NCBI GenBank assembly: GCA_043228905.1
Contig: JBHGNT010000012.1
Location: 15,872,001 to 15,936,000, forward strand
Source: Azolla caroliniana
Lineage: Eukaryota; Polypodiophyta
Reading direction: 5' to 3'
DNA length: 64,000 bases
Below, in pieces: positions 30,770-42,937 of this stretch. Positions within the stretch are counted from its first letter, which is position 1; every line of letters starts with the position of its first letter. The position numbers and the translations under genes are program-made. The notes beneath the pieces were generated by a model. The model had not been told where the DNA came from. It searched no databases and saw nothing but the letters and a program-made list of their open reading frames with translations.

Positions 30770-31368
30770 TGTTAGGATCTCGGTCCCTCCGGATGGGATA
30801 CGAAGGCTCAGAATCGGAAGACCCGGTGAGAGCCGGATGTTGCAGGCCCGACATCGGAAGACCCGGTGAGAACCGGATGTTGTAGGCCCGGTGAGAACCT
30901 CTCACCGGATGAAGGGACATATATGTAGATATGTTTCTGAGAGCCCATTGGGGCTATATCTGTAAATAGTCCTAATGTCATATTAGTATAAATGTGAACT
31001 AGGGCAAATAGTGTTGATATAGTTGTTGTTATTATCTTTGTATAGTGTAATTTGGTGTAACGAGTGTACAGAGAGAGAGAGAGAGAGAACGATATAGAGC
31101 ATGTCTCTGTTGTAACCGCCGCCAGGCGAAGATCATGAGCAAGAGGTCGTTGCCTCTGTGCTCCCTGTTGTACTCATTGACATAGTCATAGTTTGGAGTC
31201 TGTGGACTCCTGTGGTTTTTCCCTCTCGGGGGTTTTCCACGTTAACATCCTGTGTATTCTCTTTCTGTTCGTGTACTTACCTCCATTCCCATTTCTTCTG
31301 TGTTTGATTGTCATCAACTGATCTACACTTTGGTTGTGGCCGGAGATTATTCCTCATATTTCTTGACA
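30770..31368 (+). repeat. Cop-D 3' LTR (599 bp)
   Basis: Same ends as the 5' LTR with fewer minisatellite units; GA microsatellite near 31072. Confidence 0.93.
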
Positions 31369-31373
31369 CTTTT

Positions 31374-33300
31374 GTAGGTCGTGTTCCAACTCCGAGAGCA
31401 AAAGAATGTCGTCTACGTAGAGTAAGAGACTAACTTGCGTATCCCCAATAGCTACTCCCTTACCTCCCTTATGAGCAATAAAATCAGCGATCTCATCAAT
31501 GTAGATCCCAAAAAGAGTCGGTGATAGGGGGAAATCCTGTTTTACACCAATGGTGCTAGTGAAACAATTAGATAGGACACCTGGGCATCTTACGCACCTA
31601 GAGACTTGCTCATATAGGGAATAAATGACCCAGATCATGTTATTTGGTATCTCCAAGCTCTTAATTCTATGAAACAACTTCTCCCTAGGAATTGTGTCAA
31701 AGGCTTTTCGAAGGTCTAGAAAGCAACAATATAGTTTCTTCTTACGAGCCTTTGTCTGGTCAATTAAGCACCTAAGTGTGAAGATATGGTCAATAGTGGA
31801 GAAGGCTGATCTAAAGCCAACCTGCTTAGGTGCTCGAAGACTTAATGTTTCCATATAATCACTGAGCTCCACTTCAATTAAAGCGTATATAGTTTAGTGA
31901 GCCTATGACCTATCATAATGGTCCTATATGTATTTGGGTCCATTGGGTCCCTTCCTTTATGTATAGGGGCCACTGTGTTCATTGTCCATTGTGGTGGAAA
32001 ACCGTCGGCGAGGGCGCAGTTGAAGATTAGAGTGAGAAAGGGGGCTAGGCATTCTTGAGCATATATGATGTGCTGGGCTTGCAATCATGTGTGGTCCATG
32101 GATTTCCTATGTTGTAATTATTTTATGACCTTCGTGACCCTAGAGGTCGTGAAAAGTGTCCCCATGGTAGGTTGGGGTGTGGAAGACATTGGAATGGATG
32201 GTTGGTTTGGGACATGGTAGAGTCTCTCGATATATGTGTGCCAAATATTGGGATCCTCGATGGGTGTTTGTGGTCGCGGTTCCCGTAGTCTCTTCCATGC
32301 AAGGGCACAATCCCTACTCATGAGCATATGGTAGAGTTTCCAATATTGAGCCTGTAGTGAGGAAATAATACCACTAAGTCGCGACACTTTAAGCTGTCTA
32401 TACAACTCTCTACACTCCTCGCCATACTACTTGTTTTGTGGCATAGACGCTATTCTACTATGATTGGCGCGTTTCGTGTATGGGAAGCTACTAATTGTTG
32501 CTGAGTGAAGGATGCGTGCGAGTTCTGTAGTGAGGTTCTCTAAAGGCAAGGAAGAATCAAAAGAGGAGAGATCGGCTTGAACATGTCGGGAGTAGATGTC
32601 AGCAAGGTCATGCGTGAAATGTATTATAGTGTGATGGCTTGGTTGACTAGAGTTGGTGGCGTGGGAGGTGTCGCATTTTAGCTCAAAGTATAGGAAGATA
32701 TGGTCTGCACCAATGGGGCATGGGCCACCTGGAAGGAGTTAACCATGTGGCTAGCTTCAGGGCGTCCTATTAGGTAATCAATTGTGCTTTCCCCTCCTCC
32801 ATGTGAGAAACATGTGAGTGCTTCCAAGCCCGACCACTTGGCTAAGCCATTATATATGATCATCTAGTGTCGGCTTCCAAGTTCAAGCAGATGATGGCCA
32901 AAGCTTGTGGCGTTTGCACCTTGATCCTTTGATGTACGCATTATGTCTAAGTCTAAAGGGTTGACATTCACCATTTCTAGGTTTCTATCCATCTGAAATA
33001 TTGTGCATCGTCGGGATTGGGTTCTCGCATTGAAATCTCCTACAAGGAAGACTTCCCCTGAGAAGAATATCGGATTATGTCATCCGATAAAGGTTCATAT
33101 GAAGAAAGCCCATGCGGCATTCCTTCATCAACTATACTCGCCTCTCCAGCCATATTATACTAGGATCCTTTTGGGGGCAAGTAACACACGACGATAAATA
33201 TCGTGTGATCCTTGTTAGTGAGAACTTTCACCCACATAAAACGTGCTTCTCGGTCTTTCTTTAGTATTTCTATACTATTATGTATCTCTCTCTAAAATAG
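31374..33300 (-). pseudogene. LIN-1 endonuclease C-half and RT palm
   Basis: From 33300 downward: the endonuclease core with GDFNART (about 33040-33020) and GGGESTIDYLIGRPEA, then a long spacer and RT. RT motifs are CALADGFPPQW, APIHKGRDPMDPNTYRTI, FLDLRKAFDTIPR, STIGVKQDFPLSPTLFG and the catalytic LLYVDDILLL (YVDD at 31420-31409). Stops and frame changes occur near 32098, 32430 and 32700. Such enzymes nick target DNA and copy the LINE RNA there. Cop-D interrupts just after YVDD. Confidence 0.85.
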
Positions 33301-33305
33301 TATTG

Positions 33306-33712
33306 TGTTGAGAGACAAGCTCAACATTCGTGCGTAATACGATGCGTAACCCAATGCGTAGATTGGGTGTGTAAATCGGTACGCATAACATGGTCGTATC
33401 GGTGTGAAAACCGCGAGGCCGTTGGGAAGATATTCCTCATAAGAAATAATTTTGGGAGTTAGTGTAGTAGGCTCATTTATGAGTGGTCAAGTACTTTCAG
33501 TACTTGTGCCAGCCCTATTGTCAGGGCTTGTATAAAAGGTGCTCCCTGAGCACGTTGTATGTATAGATTGAGTATTATTTTGAATTGAGTTTCTCTGTGT
33601 TCTCTCTCTCTCTCTCTCTCTCTCCCGCGTACTGTGTATATTCAAGCTCTCCATTAAACCTGCGTATTTTCTGTGTTTGGTTTTCTATTGCTTTCGCACA
33701 TAATCTTTTTCA
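33306..33712 (+). repeat. Cop-E 5' LTR (407 bp)
   Basis: Starts TGTTGAGAGACAAGCTC, ends ATCTTTTTCA. TATA box TATAAAAGG at 33531 with the inverted motif AGTACTTTCAGTACT about 40 bases upstream; CT microsatellite near 33603. Confidence 0.9.
33531..33539 (+). promoter_or_regulatory. TATA box of Cop-E LTR
   Basis: TATAAAAGG, conserved in the Cop-F and Cop-G LTRs at the same distance from the AGTACT inverted motif. Confidence 0.6.
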
Positions 33713-33799
33713 TGGTATCAGAGCCGAGGGTTGAGAACCTCTGCAGCTGACCTTAGCTCAAGAAGAAAACCTAACCTTCGTAAAGAAGAGGAAAACAAA

Positions 33800-34780
33800 A
33801 TGGATAGAGGCATGGCTAGCTCGCTTCCTACCAAGAAGCTCGACAAAAACAACTACGCATCTTGGTCCTACAAGATGCACCAGTACCTGCTTGGGCACGG
33901 TTACTGGAGCTATGTTGACAGAGCAAATGACACATCAACCGAATTGACACACAGAGATTTCCTGGTGTGGTAACAGTCGGCGAGTAGAGTATTGTACTGC
34001 TTCTTGTCTTGTGTGGGCGAATAGCTCCTAAGCTATATTCAGGATGCGAAAACGCCAAAGGATGCTTGGGGAAATCTGAAGAAGATCTTCGCCAGAAACA
34101 CCACAACCAGGAAGCTTCAACTCCGACAGAAGTTGAGCAATTTACGACAATGCGACTTGTCGGTGGCTAATTACACCTCGAAGATCAAAGAGATATGCGA
34201 CTCCTTAGCCTCTATCGATGTAAACGTTGAGGAAGGCGAGATGGTGCAAATCCGTCTCGGGGGACTGGCGTCGAAGTTCTAGGCGTTCCAAACTATTGTG
34301 TGTACATGGGAGAATACATCTTAGTTTTTCGAGTTACAGTCGATGCTCCTTATAGAGGAGAACCACGTGGTTGCGTCGACAAGCACGCATGCCGACAACA
34401 AGATGTTGTACACGGAGGGAGATAGGCCCCATGGTCGTGGTAGATGAGGCGAGCCGGTGCACAATGGAGGCGGCCGACGGGATCAAGGAAGAAGGCACCA
34501 AAGTGATGCCGACAACAATTATGGACCCTCTGGAAACAGGGGAAGTCGAGGTGACGAGAACCGGCAAGGGAAGTCTGTCGCGGAATGTTGGTACTGTGGC
34601 AAAAAAGGCCACAAGGAGAGCTAGTGCTGGAAGAAGCGCACCGATTTGGAGAGGACCGGATCCGGATCAGGTTCCGGACAGACCAACAAAGGAAATCGGC
34701 AGCGATCGCACTACGCTGTAGGATCCGGAAAAGCCGAAAAAGGGTTAGTCTTCGTGACGAGACATGAAGCAAATTCGATG
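33800..34780 (+). pseudogene. Cop-E gag (decayed)
   Basis: From ATG 33800: LPTKKLDKNNYASWSYKMHQYL, then stops near 33972 and 34021, DAKTPKDAWGNLKKIF, LSVANYTSKIKEICDSLAS and a zinc knuckle CWYCGKKGHKES followed by a stop where Glu is expected. The product is related to the gags of Cop-F and Cop-G. At least six stops are seen, of mixed origin. Confidence 0.8.
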
Positions 34781-36063
34781 AAGAAGATCACCATGAAGTT
34801 GGACGAGCTGTAGTACGGTGAATCCGGCGCGTCAAACCACATGACGTGCCACAAGGAGTGGTTCTCGTACCTGGAAATACCGATGCAATCGGGAGTAGTC
34901 GCAACCGGAGGCGACACTCCGCATCCGATCGCGAATATCGGTGAAGTTTCCTTGAGCCATATCGAGCAGAAAGGGAAACTTTTGGATGTGTTACACGTTC
35001 TGACAATCACGAAGAATATGGTGTCAGTCGGGCAGATCGTCGACCAGGGGATGCAAGTCCGGTTCACGCATCATGGGTGCTTCATCGAGGAAGAAGGCCG
35101 AGTTATTGCGCAAGGGCATAGAGACGAGAGGATATTTATCCTCGACTCTAGTGACGGTGGCACCGCAATGTTTGCGAAAGGACAAAAAGTCGAGTCGGAT
35201 ATCGACTTATGCCACAAGTGGATAGGCCACGTCAACTATCAACGACTTTGGGACCTGCAATCGAAACAGGTGGTGTTCGGATTGCCCAAATTTGGTGGCC
35301 GAAAGGCACAAATTTGTGAAGCTTGCCAACTAGGGAAGCAATACCGACTTCCCTTCCCTAACGAGCATAACAGGAGCTGGATCAGGCTCGACTTGATAGA
35401 TTCCGATGTATGGGGGCCGACAGAGAACATTAGTCTTGGTGGGAGTCGATATTTCGTCTCCTTCATCGACGACTATACGCGGTACACGTGGATCTACCTC
35501 ATTGAGAAGAAGAGTGAAGTCTTCGACTTTTTCCGGAACCTCAAGAGTTTCGTCGAAAGGGAAACAGGAAGAAAGATCAAGTGCCTACGGTCGGGTGGCG
35601 GAAAAGAATACTTTTCCAATCAATTCAACGGGTATCTACAACAGATGGGAATTCGACGCGAATTCAATTGCAGATATACGCTACAACAAAACGATGTGGC
35701 AGAAAGGAAAACTCGGTCGATTGTGGAAGCGGCACAGGCAATGCTGGAGGAGAAGAGCTTGCCCAAGTTCTATTGGGCCGAGGTTGTACGAACCACGGTA
35801 TACATCCAAAATCAGATGGGAGAAAAAGTGTCGGCGCATGAGCAATATTTCGGAAGGAAGCCGAATCTACGACACTTTAGAGTTTTCGGTAGCATTGTGT
35901 ACGTGCATGTACTGAAGGAGAAGCGAAGGAAGTTGGACGCGAAAGCCGAGAAGTGTATCTTCGTCGGCTATTCGGACGAGCAGAACGGTTATAACTGTTA
36001 TAACCCATGCACCAAACAATCGCGCGTAAGCCGCGACGTTGTGTTTGATGAGTTTGCGTCCTA
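34781..36063 (+). pseudogene. Cop-E protease and integrase
   Basis: The protease reads YGESGASNHMTCHKEW, with the catalytic DSG changed to ESG. The frame is then open for over 400 codons: HHCC finger (LCHKWIGH, CEACQLG), integrase core (IDSDVWGPTENISLGG, LRSGGGKEYFS where the second catalytic Asp has become Gly, DVAERKTR) and CIFVGYSDEQNGYNCYNP. Two catalytic residues are therefore lost although the frame is open. Confidence 0.85.
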
Positions 36064-37440
36064 GTACTTGCCTCCAACTCCGGAACTCACCTCCAATCCG
36101 AGTTTTGATGATGAGGTCAGCGAGGCCGAGATGCCTCTGGATGAGCTTGAAATTGGGACCCACGAAGAGAGTCCGATTTCGTTTCGGTTAAGCGGACCGA
36201 ATGAGCGACTGAGTTGGTTTGACCAGTCCGATGAAGAGCCAGTGAGTAGTGGAGACTCGGCCGGGCATTCCCCGCGCAGGAAGCCGAGGAGATGGCTTAC
36301 GCGCAAGGAAAAAGGGAAGAAGAAGGTGTCTGATTACGGCACGGATAGGAACGAGTCAGATCTACGCGAGTCCGACTCCAAGGGAAGTGATGACGGGTCT
36401 TCGAGGGCGAATTCCATGTCCGCCAAGAAAGCCTCCACTTTGGCTAATGAGCAATTACGCCGATCTACCCGCTAGAAGAACCTTGTTGTGCGGTTCGGTT
36501 ATAATGAGTACATGGCGCATCACTATGCATACATAACCCGTGTAGCGGAAGTGCGTGAGCCAGAGAGCTATGCAGAAGCGGCGAAGGACGCAAATTGGCG
36601 TGCCGCAATGGAGGAAGAGATGCGCGCATTAGCAGAGAATGAAACCTGAGACCTGGTTGACGCAAAGAAGGGTGTGAAGCCGATCGGATGCAGGTGGGTG
36701 TACAAGGTCAAGTACAACACAAACGGCTCGGTCAACCGATACAAGGCCCGGTTTGTAGTGAAAGACTACGCGGAGAAACACGACATCGACTACGATGAGA
36801 CGTTTGCGCCGGTCGCGTAGATGACGAACCTCCATGTTTTGCTCGCGGTAGCTGCGGCAAAGGGGTGGCACTTATATCAAATGGATGTGATGAATGCATT
36901 CCTGCAAGGTGAGCTTCAGGAATATGTGTACATGGTACAACCCCCCAGATTTCACTCCGGAACGAACACTTTGGCGGTGTGCCGGTTGAAGAAGTCCCTT
37001 TACGGACTAAAGCAAGCCCTATGTGCCTGGAACGCAAAGATCATGCAACGATTGCATCGGATCGGCTTTGCGACGTCAAAATCGGACTCCTCACTGTTCA
37101 TCCGGAAAGGTCGAATCGGGCCGGTTAGCATTTTACTTTATGTTGATGACTTGGTCATCACCGACGCTGACCTAGGTGAGATTGACCACGTGAAGCCTCA
37201 GTTTGTGGCAACATTCGACATGAAGGATCTGGGGGACCTTCATTACTTCCTCGGGATTGAAGTGATCCGCACCCTTGAAGGCATACTGATCAGCTTACGA
37301 CATTACGTGTTGAGTATGCTCTTCAAATTCGGGATGGCGGACTGTAAGTCCGTCTCTGGATAGAATCGTCAAGCTTCGCCCCGATTCTGGAAAGGTATGC
37401 GACCCGACGAGGTTCTGACGGATAGTCGGAAGCCTTATAT
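36064..37440 (+). pseudogene. Cop-E linker and RT
   Basis: Acidic linker (SDEEPVSSGDSAGHSPRRKP, KKKVSDYGTDRNESDLRES), then FGYNEYMAHHYAY and [44 protein letters not shown] and the catalytic [12 protein letters not shown]. Stops lie at 36061, 36473, near 36647 and 36818. The RT core from 36821 is open for 180 codons. Confidence 0.85.
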
Positions 37441-38327
37441 ACTTGACCATCACCCAACCATATCTCAGCTACCCGGTCGGGGTGATTAGTCGGTTCATGG
37501 TGGGACCGACTGAGGAGCACCTTCAGTGCCCACAACGTGTACACCAATACGTTAGTGGCAATAAGGACCGGGGGCTACTATATTAGACTGATATTGCCGC
37601 GCAGTTGGTCAGTTACACCGATGCTGATTGGGCCGGAAACACTGGCGATCGCCGATCTACGTCCGGTTTTGCGTTCTCTCTTGGGAGTGCCACGATCGTG
37701 TGGAGTAGCAAGTAGCAGCCGACAGTTGGGATATGCAGGTGGAGGTATCTAATCCAACGACAATCTACTGCGGCAACCTCAACAACATCCAGCTAGCAAA
37801 AGAACCCCATCTTCCACGCCCGAAAAAAGCACATTGAGGTGCACTACCATTTTGTCCGTGAGTGCATCCTCTCCGGTTAGGTCGAACTTCAGTATGTTTC
37901 GACGGATCGGCAGAATGCCAACATCTTCACCAAGCCTCTTGGTCTGGACAAGTTGCGGCAATTTTCAGGTGCGCTTGGGTTGCGTCACCTCGAAGTGCCG
38001 AACTTAAGGGGGAGAGATGTCCCGGATGACCATGAAAGGGAGCAGGAAAGGAGCGAAAAGAACCGTGACGCCGAGTCGAATGACGAAAATGATTTTGGAT
38101 CGGCTAAAGAAGCCGAGGGCGGATCCGCGGAAGAGTTTGAAAATGGGCATAAGGGGAGTAGCCAAAAGAAAGAGCCAAAGCTAGCCAAGCATGGGGGAGA
38201 TGAATCCATCAAGGGCGAGAAGACTGAAGACGAGTTGGAGACAGACAACTCGGATATCAACGAAAACTGATCGGAGGAAGCCGAGTCGGTTCAGATTTTT
38301 TATTCGGATTCGAAAACTTGGAGCCTC
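37441..38327 (+). pseudogene. Cop-E RNase H with charged C-terminal extension
   Basis: RNase H is broken by indels (37441-37950; TDADWAGN-like, CGNLNNIQLAK). Open from 37953: the usual copia end (LGLRHLEVPNLRG) is followed by about 90 more residues, very acidic and then mixed-charge (DVPDDHEREQERSEKNRD, GHKGSSQKKEPKLAKHGGDE, EDELETDNSD). The extension is shared by Cop-G and Cop-J. It ends at TGA 38268; Cop-F starts at 38328. Confidence 0.75.
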
Positions 38328-38775
38328 TGTGAAAGATTATGTGCGGAAGTAATAGAAAAACGAACACAGGGAAAAAACGCAGGTTTAATGGAGAGCTTGA
38401 ATATACACAGTACGCAGGAGAGACAGAGAGAGAACACACAGAACTCAATTCAAAATAATACTCAATCTGTACATAGAATGTGCTTAGTGAGCACTTTTAT
38501 ACAAGCCCTGACACGAGTACTGACAGTACTGGAACTCACTCCCAAAATTACTCGTTACGAGGAATATCTCTCTACCGGCCTTTCGGTTTACGCACCGATA
38601 CGGCCTCTCGTTATGCACCAGTTTGCGTACCGTTTACGCATCCGTTTTACGCACCGATACAACAATGTTATGCGTACCGATTTACGCATCGGTCCGGCCT
38701 AAACGATCGGTCACAACCGATCTGGTTCTCGGCTTGCACGCCTGATTCGGCCAATGTTGAGCTTGTATCTTAACA
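38328..38775 (-). repeat. Cop-F 3' LTR (448 bp)
   Basis: Related to the Cop-E and Cop-G LTRs; starts TGTTAAGATACAAGC on the minus strand. Confidence 0.9.
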
Positions 38776-40151
38776 CTCCCCCTCAAGCTCAACTTGAGGT
38801 TCCATCTGCTCTTCCAGATTTGTGCTCCGGTTCCTTTTGGCTTTACGCCTCGCTTGCGCTCCTTGACCTATTCGAGTCGGGACAGACTTACAGTCGGCCA
38901 TGCCGAATTTAAAGAGCATACTTAGCACATAATGGCGTTGGCTGATCAATATGCCTTCGGGGGTATGAATCACTTCAATCCCGAGGAAGTATTGAAGATC
39001 CCCCAGATCCTTCATGTCGAACGATGCCGAAAACTGGAGCTTCACGTGGTTGATTTCACCTAGGTCGGCGCCGGTGATGACCAAGTCATCAACATATAGT
39101 AAAATACTGACCGAACCGAGTCGACCTTTTCGGATGAACAAGGAAGGGTCTGATTTTGACATTGCAAAGCCCATTCGACGCAGTTGCAAGCACGTGGGGC
39201 TTGCTTCAGTCTGTAAAGGGACTTCTTCAATCGGCACACTGCCGACGTGTTCGTTCCGGAGTGAAATGCGGGGGGTTGTACCATGTACACCTGTTCCTCA
39301 AGCTCACCTTGCAGGAACGCATTCTTTACATCCATCTGATGTAAGTGCCACCCCTTTGCCGTAGCTACTGCGAGCAAAACACGGACAATCGTCATCTTCG
39401 CAACTGGCGCAAATGTCTCATCGTAGTTGATGTCGTGTTTCTGCGCGTAGCCTTTTGCCACTAATCGGGCCTTGTATCGGTTGACCAAAGCGTCGGTGTT
39501 GTACTTGACCTTGTACACCCACCTACATCTGATCCGCTTCACACCCTTTGGTGTGTCAACCAGGTCCTAGGTCTCGTTTTTCACCAATGCGTGCATCTCT
39601 TCCTCCATCGCGGTGCGCCAATTCGCGTCCTTAGCCGCTTCTACGTAGCTCTCCGGCTCACGCACTTCCGCTACACGGGTCATGTACACATAATCTTGCG
39701 CCATATACTCGTTGTATCCGAACCGCACAACTGGGTTCTTATGGCGGGTAGATCGGCGTAATTGGTCATTAGCCGATGTCGAGGTCTTTTCGGCTGACGC
39801 GGACTTCAATCTTGAAGACCTGTCACCGCTTCCCTCAGAGTCGGACTCACGTCGGTCTGACTCGTTCCTATCCATGCCGGAATTCAACACCTTCTTCTTC
39901 CCTTTCTCTTTGCGCGTAAGCTGTCTCCTCGGCTTTCTGTGGGGGGAATGCATGGCCGAGTCTCCACTACTCGCAGACTCTTCATTGGACTGGCAGAACC
40001 GACTCAGTCGTCCATTCGGTCCACTTAACCGAAACGAAATCGGACTCTCTTCGCGGGTCCCGATTTCAAGTTCATCCGGAGGCATGTCAGTCTCGTAGAC
40101 CTCATCGTCAGAGCTTGAATTGGAGTTGAGATCCGGAGTCGGAGGCAAGTA
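38776..40151 (-). pseudogene. Cop-F linker and RT joined to C-terminal tail
   Basis: Linker (DEVYETDMPPDELEIGTREES, KKKVLNSGMDRNESDRR), FGYNEYMAQDYVYM, then [37 protein letters not shown] and the catalytic [15 protein letters not shown], ending at FGMADCKSV. The next residues (QARRKAKRNRS, LEEQMEPQVEL) match the basic tail near the polypurine tract of relatives, so about 200 residues including RNase H are missing. A frameshift lies between 39060 and 39237. Confidence 0.85.
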
Positions 40152-41429
40152 CTAGGACGCAGACTCATCAAACACAACGTCGCAGCTCACGTGCGCTTGT
40201 TTGGTGTGTGGGTTATAACACGTATAACCCTTCTGCTCGTCCGAGTAACCGACCAAGATACATTTCTCAGCCTTTGCATCCAGCTTCCTCCGTTTCTCCT
40301 TCGGCACATGCACATACGCAATGCTACCGAAAACTCGTAAGTGTCGCAAGTTCGGCTTCGTTCCGAAATATAGCTCGTGCACTGACGCTTTGTCTCCGAT
40401 CCGATTCTGGATGTATACCGCGGTCCTTACCGCCTCGGCTCAGTAGAACTTGGGCAAGCTCTTCTCCTCCAGCATTGCCCGTGCCGCTTCCCCAACCGAC
40501 CGATTTTTCCTCTCGGCCACACTGTTTTTCTCCGGCGTGTATCTACAACTAAATTCGCGCCGAATTCCCATCTGTTGTAAATAACCATTGAATCGACCGG
40601 AAAAGTATTCTTTTCCGCCATCCAACTACAGGCACTTGATCATTCTTCCTGTTTCCGTTTCCACGAACCCTTTGAGGTCCCGGAAACAGTCGAAGTCTTC
40701 GCTCTTCCTCTCAATGAGGTAGATCCACGTGTGCCGCGGGTAGTCGTTGATGAAGGAGACGAAATATCGGGTCCCGCCAAGACTAACATTTTGTGTCGGC
40801 CCCCACACATCGGAGTGTATCAAGTCGAGCTTGTTTCGGCTCCACTTACGCTCGTTGGGGAAAGGAAGTCGGTGTTGCTTCCCAAGCTGGCAGGCTTCAC
40901 ACATTTGTGCCTTCCGACCACTAAATTTGGGCAATCCGAACACCACTTGTTTCGATTGCAGGTCTTGAAGCCGCTGGTAGTTGAGGTGGCCTATCCGCTT
41001 GTGCCATAAGTCAATGTCCGACTCGAGTTTTTTTCCCTTCGCGAACATTGCGGTGCCACCGTCAATAGAGTCGAGGATGAACATCCTCCCATCTCTGCAC
41101 CCTTGCGCAATAACACGGCCTTCTTCCTCAATGAAACACCTGAGGTTTGTAAACCGGAACTCCATCCCTTGGTTGACGATCTATCTGACCGACACCAAGT
41201 TCATCGTGATTGTCAGAACATGTATCACGTTCATGAGTTTCCCTTTCTGCCCGACATGGCTCAGGGGAACTTCTCGGACATTCGCGATCGGATGCGAAGT
41301 GTCGTCTACGGTTGCAACTACTCCCGGTTGCATCGGTTTTTCTAGGTACAAGAACCACTCCTTATGGCTCGTCGTGTGATTTGACGTGCCGGAGCCGACA
41401 TACCACACCTCGTCCGATTTCGGGGTGGT
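40152..41429 (-). pseudogene. Cop-F protease and integrase
   Basis: The protease reads WYVGSGTSNHTTSHKEW (DSG has become GSG). The HHCC finger (LWHKRIGHLNYQRL, CEACQLGKQHRLPFP) and integrase core (HSDVWGPTQNVSLGG, then a stop replaced the LRSD region start, MDGGKEYFSGRF, NSVAERKNRS) follow. Stops or breaks lie near 41180, 40625, 40440 and 40383. Confidence 0.83.
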
Positions 41430-42346
41430 CTACTTCATTGAATTTGCTTCGTGTCTCGTCACGAAGGCAAACCCTTTCCCGGCTTTTCCGGATCCTTCGG
41501 CATAGTGCGATCGACTCGGCGCGCTTTTTCCAGCACTCGCTCTCCCTGTGTCCTTTCTTGCCACAGTACCAGCATTCCGTGGTGGGTTCCCCTTGCCGGT
41601 TCTCATCGCCTCGACGCCCCCTGTTTCCGGAGCGTCCGGAATTGCTATCGGCATCATTTCGGTGCCTCCTTCCTTGATCTCGTCGGCCGCCTCCATTGCG
41701 CACCGACTCGCGTCATCCTCCATGTCCACGGGGCCTATCTCCCTCCGTGTACAACATCTTGCTGTCGGTGTGCGTGCTCATTGACGCACCCGCGTGGTTC
41801 TCCTCTACCAGGAGCATCGACTGCTGTGCGTATTCTCCTGGGTACACACAACAGTTTGGAATACCTTGAACTTCGACGCCAAACCCCCGAGACAGACCTG
41901 GACCATCTCGCTTTTCTCGATGTTGACATCGATGGAAGCTAAGGAGTCACATATGTCCTTGATCTTTGAGGTATAGTCAGCCACCGACAAATCGCGTTGT
42001 CGTAGGTTGCTCAACTCTTGTCAGAGCTGAAGCTTCCTGGCTGTGGTGCTCGCGGCGAAGATCTTCTTCAAATTTTCCCACGCACCCTTCGGCGTTTTTG
42101 CATAGCGAACGTAGCTTAATAGCTGTTCGCCCACACAAGACGCGAAACAGTACAACACTCTGCTCGCCGATTGTTCCCACGCCGGGAAGTCTCTGTCTTC
42201 GATTCGGGTGCCACGTCATTCGCTCCTTCGACATAGCTCCAGTAACCGTGCCCAAGCAGGTACTGGTGCATCTTGTAGGACCAACATGTGTAGTTGGTTC
42301 TGTCGAGCTTCTCGGTCGGAAGCAAGCTAGCCATTCCTCTGTCCAT
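41430..42346 (-). pseudogene. Cop-F gag
   Basis: ATG 42346: MASLLPTEKLDRTNYTCWSYKM. A frameshift near 42190 is followed by LSVADYTSKIKDICDSLAS and GLASKFKVFQTVVC. The zinc knuckle CWYCGKKGHRESEC is intact in an open piece at about 41580-41540. Confidence 0.8.
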
Positions 42347-42428
42347 TGGTTTTCTTGTTCTTCTTCGTTGGTTTTTCCTTCAAGCAAAGTTGACTGCAGA
42401 GGTTCTCAACCGTCGCGCTCTGATACCA

Positions 42429-42898
42429 TGTGAAAGATTATGTGCGGAAGCAATAGAAAAACAAACACAGGGAAAAAATGCAGGTTTAATGGAGAGCTTA
42501 AATATACACAGTATGCAGGAGAGATAGAGAGAGAACACACAAAACTCAATTCAAAATAATACTCAATCTGTACATAGGATGTGCTTAGTGAGCACTTTTA
42601 TACAAGCCTTGACAATTGAGCTGACAGTACTGGATTGCTCATAAATGAGCCTCGACAATCACTCCCAAAATTACTCCTTACGAGGAATATCTCTCTAATG
42701 GCCTTTCGGTTTACGCACCGATACGGCCTTTCGTTATGCATTGGTTTGCGTACCGTTTATGCATTTGTTTTACGCACCGATACGGCCATGTTATCCGTAC
42801 CGATTAATGCATTGGTCGGGCCTAACCGATCGGTCCCAACCGATCCGGTTCTCGGCTTGCACAACCGATTCGGCCAATGTTGAGCTTGTATCTCAACA
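42429..42898 (-). repeat. Cop-F 5' LTR (470 bp)
   Basis: About 22 bp longer than the 3' LTR, with scattered differences. TATA-like TGTATAAAAGTGC on the minus strand near 42605. Confidence 0.9.
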
Positions 42899-42937
42899 GG
42901 TTTTCTATTGCTTCCACACATAATCTTTTTCATATTG

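Larger units (their letters stand above)
27060..31368 (+). mobile_element. Cop-D: integrase-less copia element, complete with TSD
   Basis: LTRs 27060-27773 and 30770-31368 begin TGTTAGGATCTCGG and end TTTCTTGACA. CTTTT flanks both sides (27055-27059, 31369-31373), a perfect 5-bp duplication. The primer site TGGTATCAAAGCG (27777) and a polypurine tract (GAAGGGGGAGTT, 30758) are present. Gag, protease, RT and RNase H can be read, but integrase is absent by a clean in-frame junction. It lies inside the LIN-1 RT. Confidence 0.93.
38328..42898 (-). mobile_element. Cop-F: copia element lacking RNase H
   Basis: LTRs 38328-38775 and 42429-42898 read TGTGAAAGATTATG...AACA on the plus strand. The primer site TGGTATCAGAGC (42428-42417, minus) follows the right LTR; a polypurine tract (GCTTGAGGGGGAG on the minus strand) adjoins the left. 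Gag, protease, integrase and RT are seen, then the frame jumps to the C-terminal tail, so RNase H is deleted. The flanks (GCCTC left, GGTTT right) do not match. Confidence 0.88.
33306..42932 (+). mobile_element. Cop-E: copia element in LIN-1, 3' LTR lost to Cop-F
   Basis: TATTG flanks both ends (33301-33305, 42933-42937). The 5' LTR (33306-33712) and primer site TGGTATCAGAGC (33713-33724) are complete. Gag to RNase H follow and then Cop-F begins at 38328. After Cop-F only the last 34 bases of the Cop-E 3' LTR remain (42899-42932, TTTTCTATTGCTTCCACACA onward). The polypurine tract and most of the 3' LTR are missing. Confidence 0.88.
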
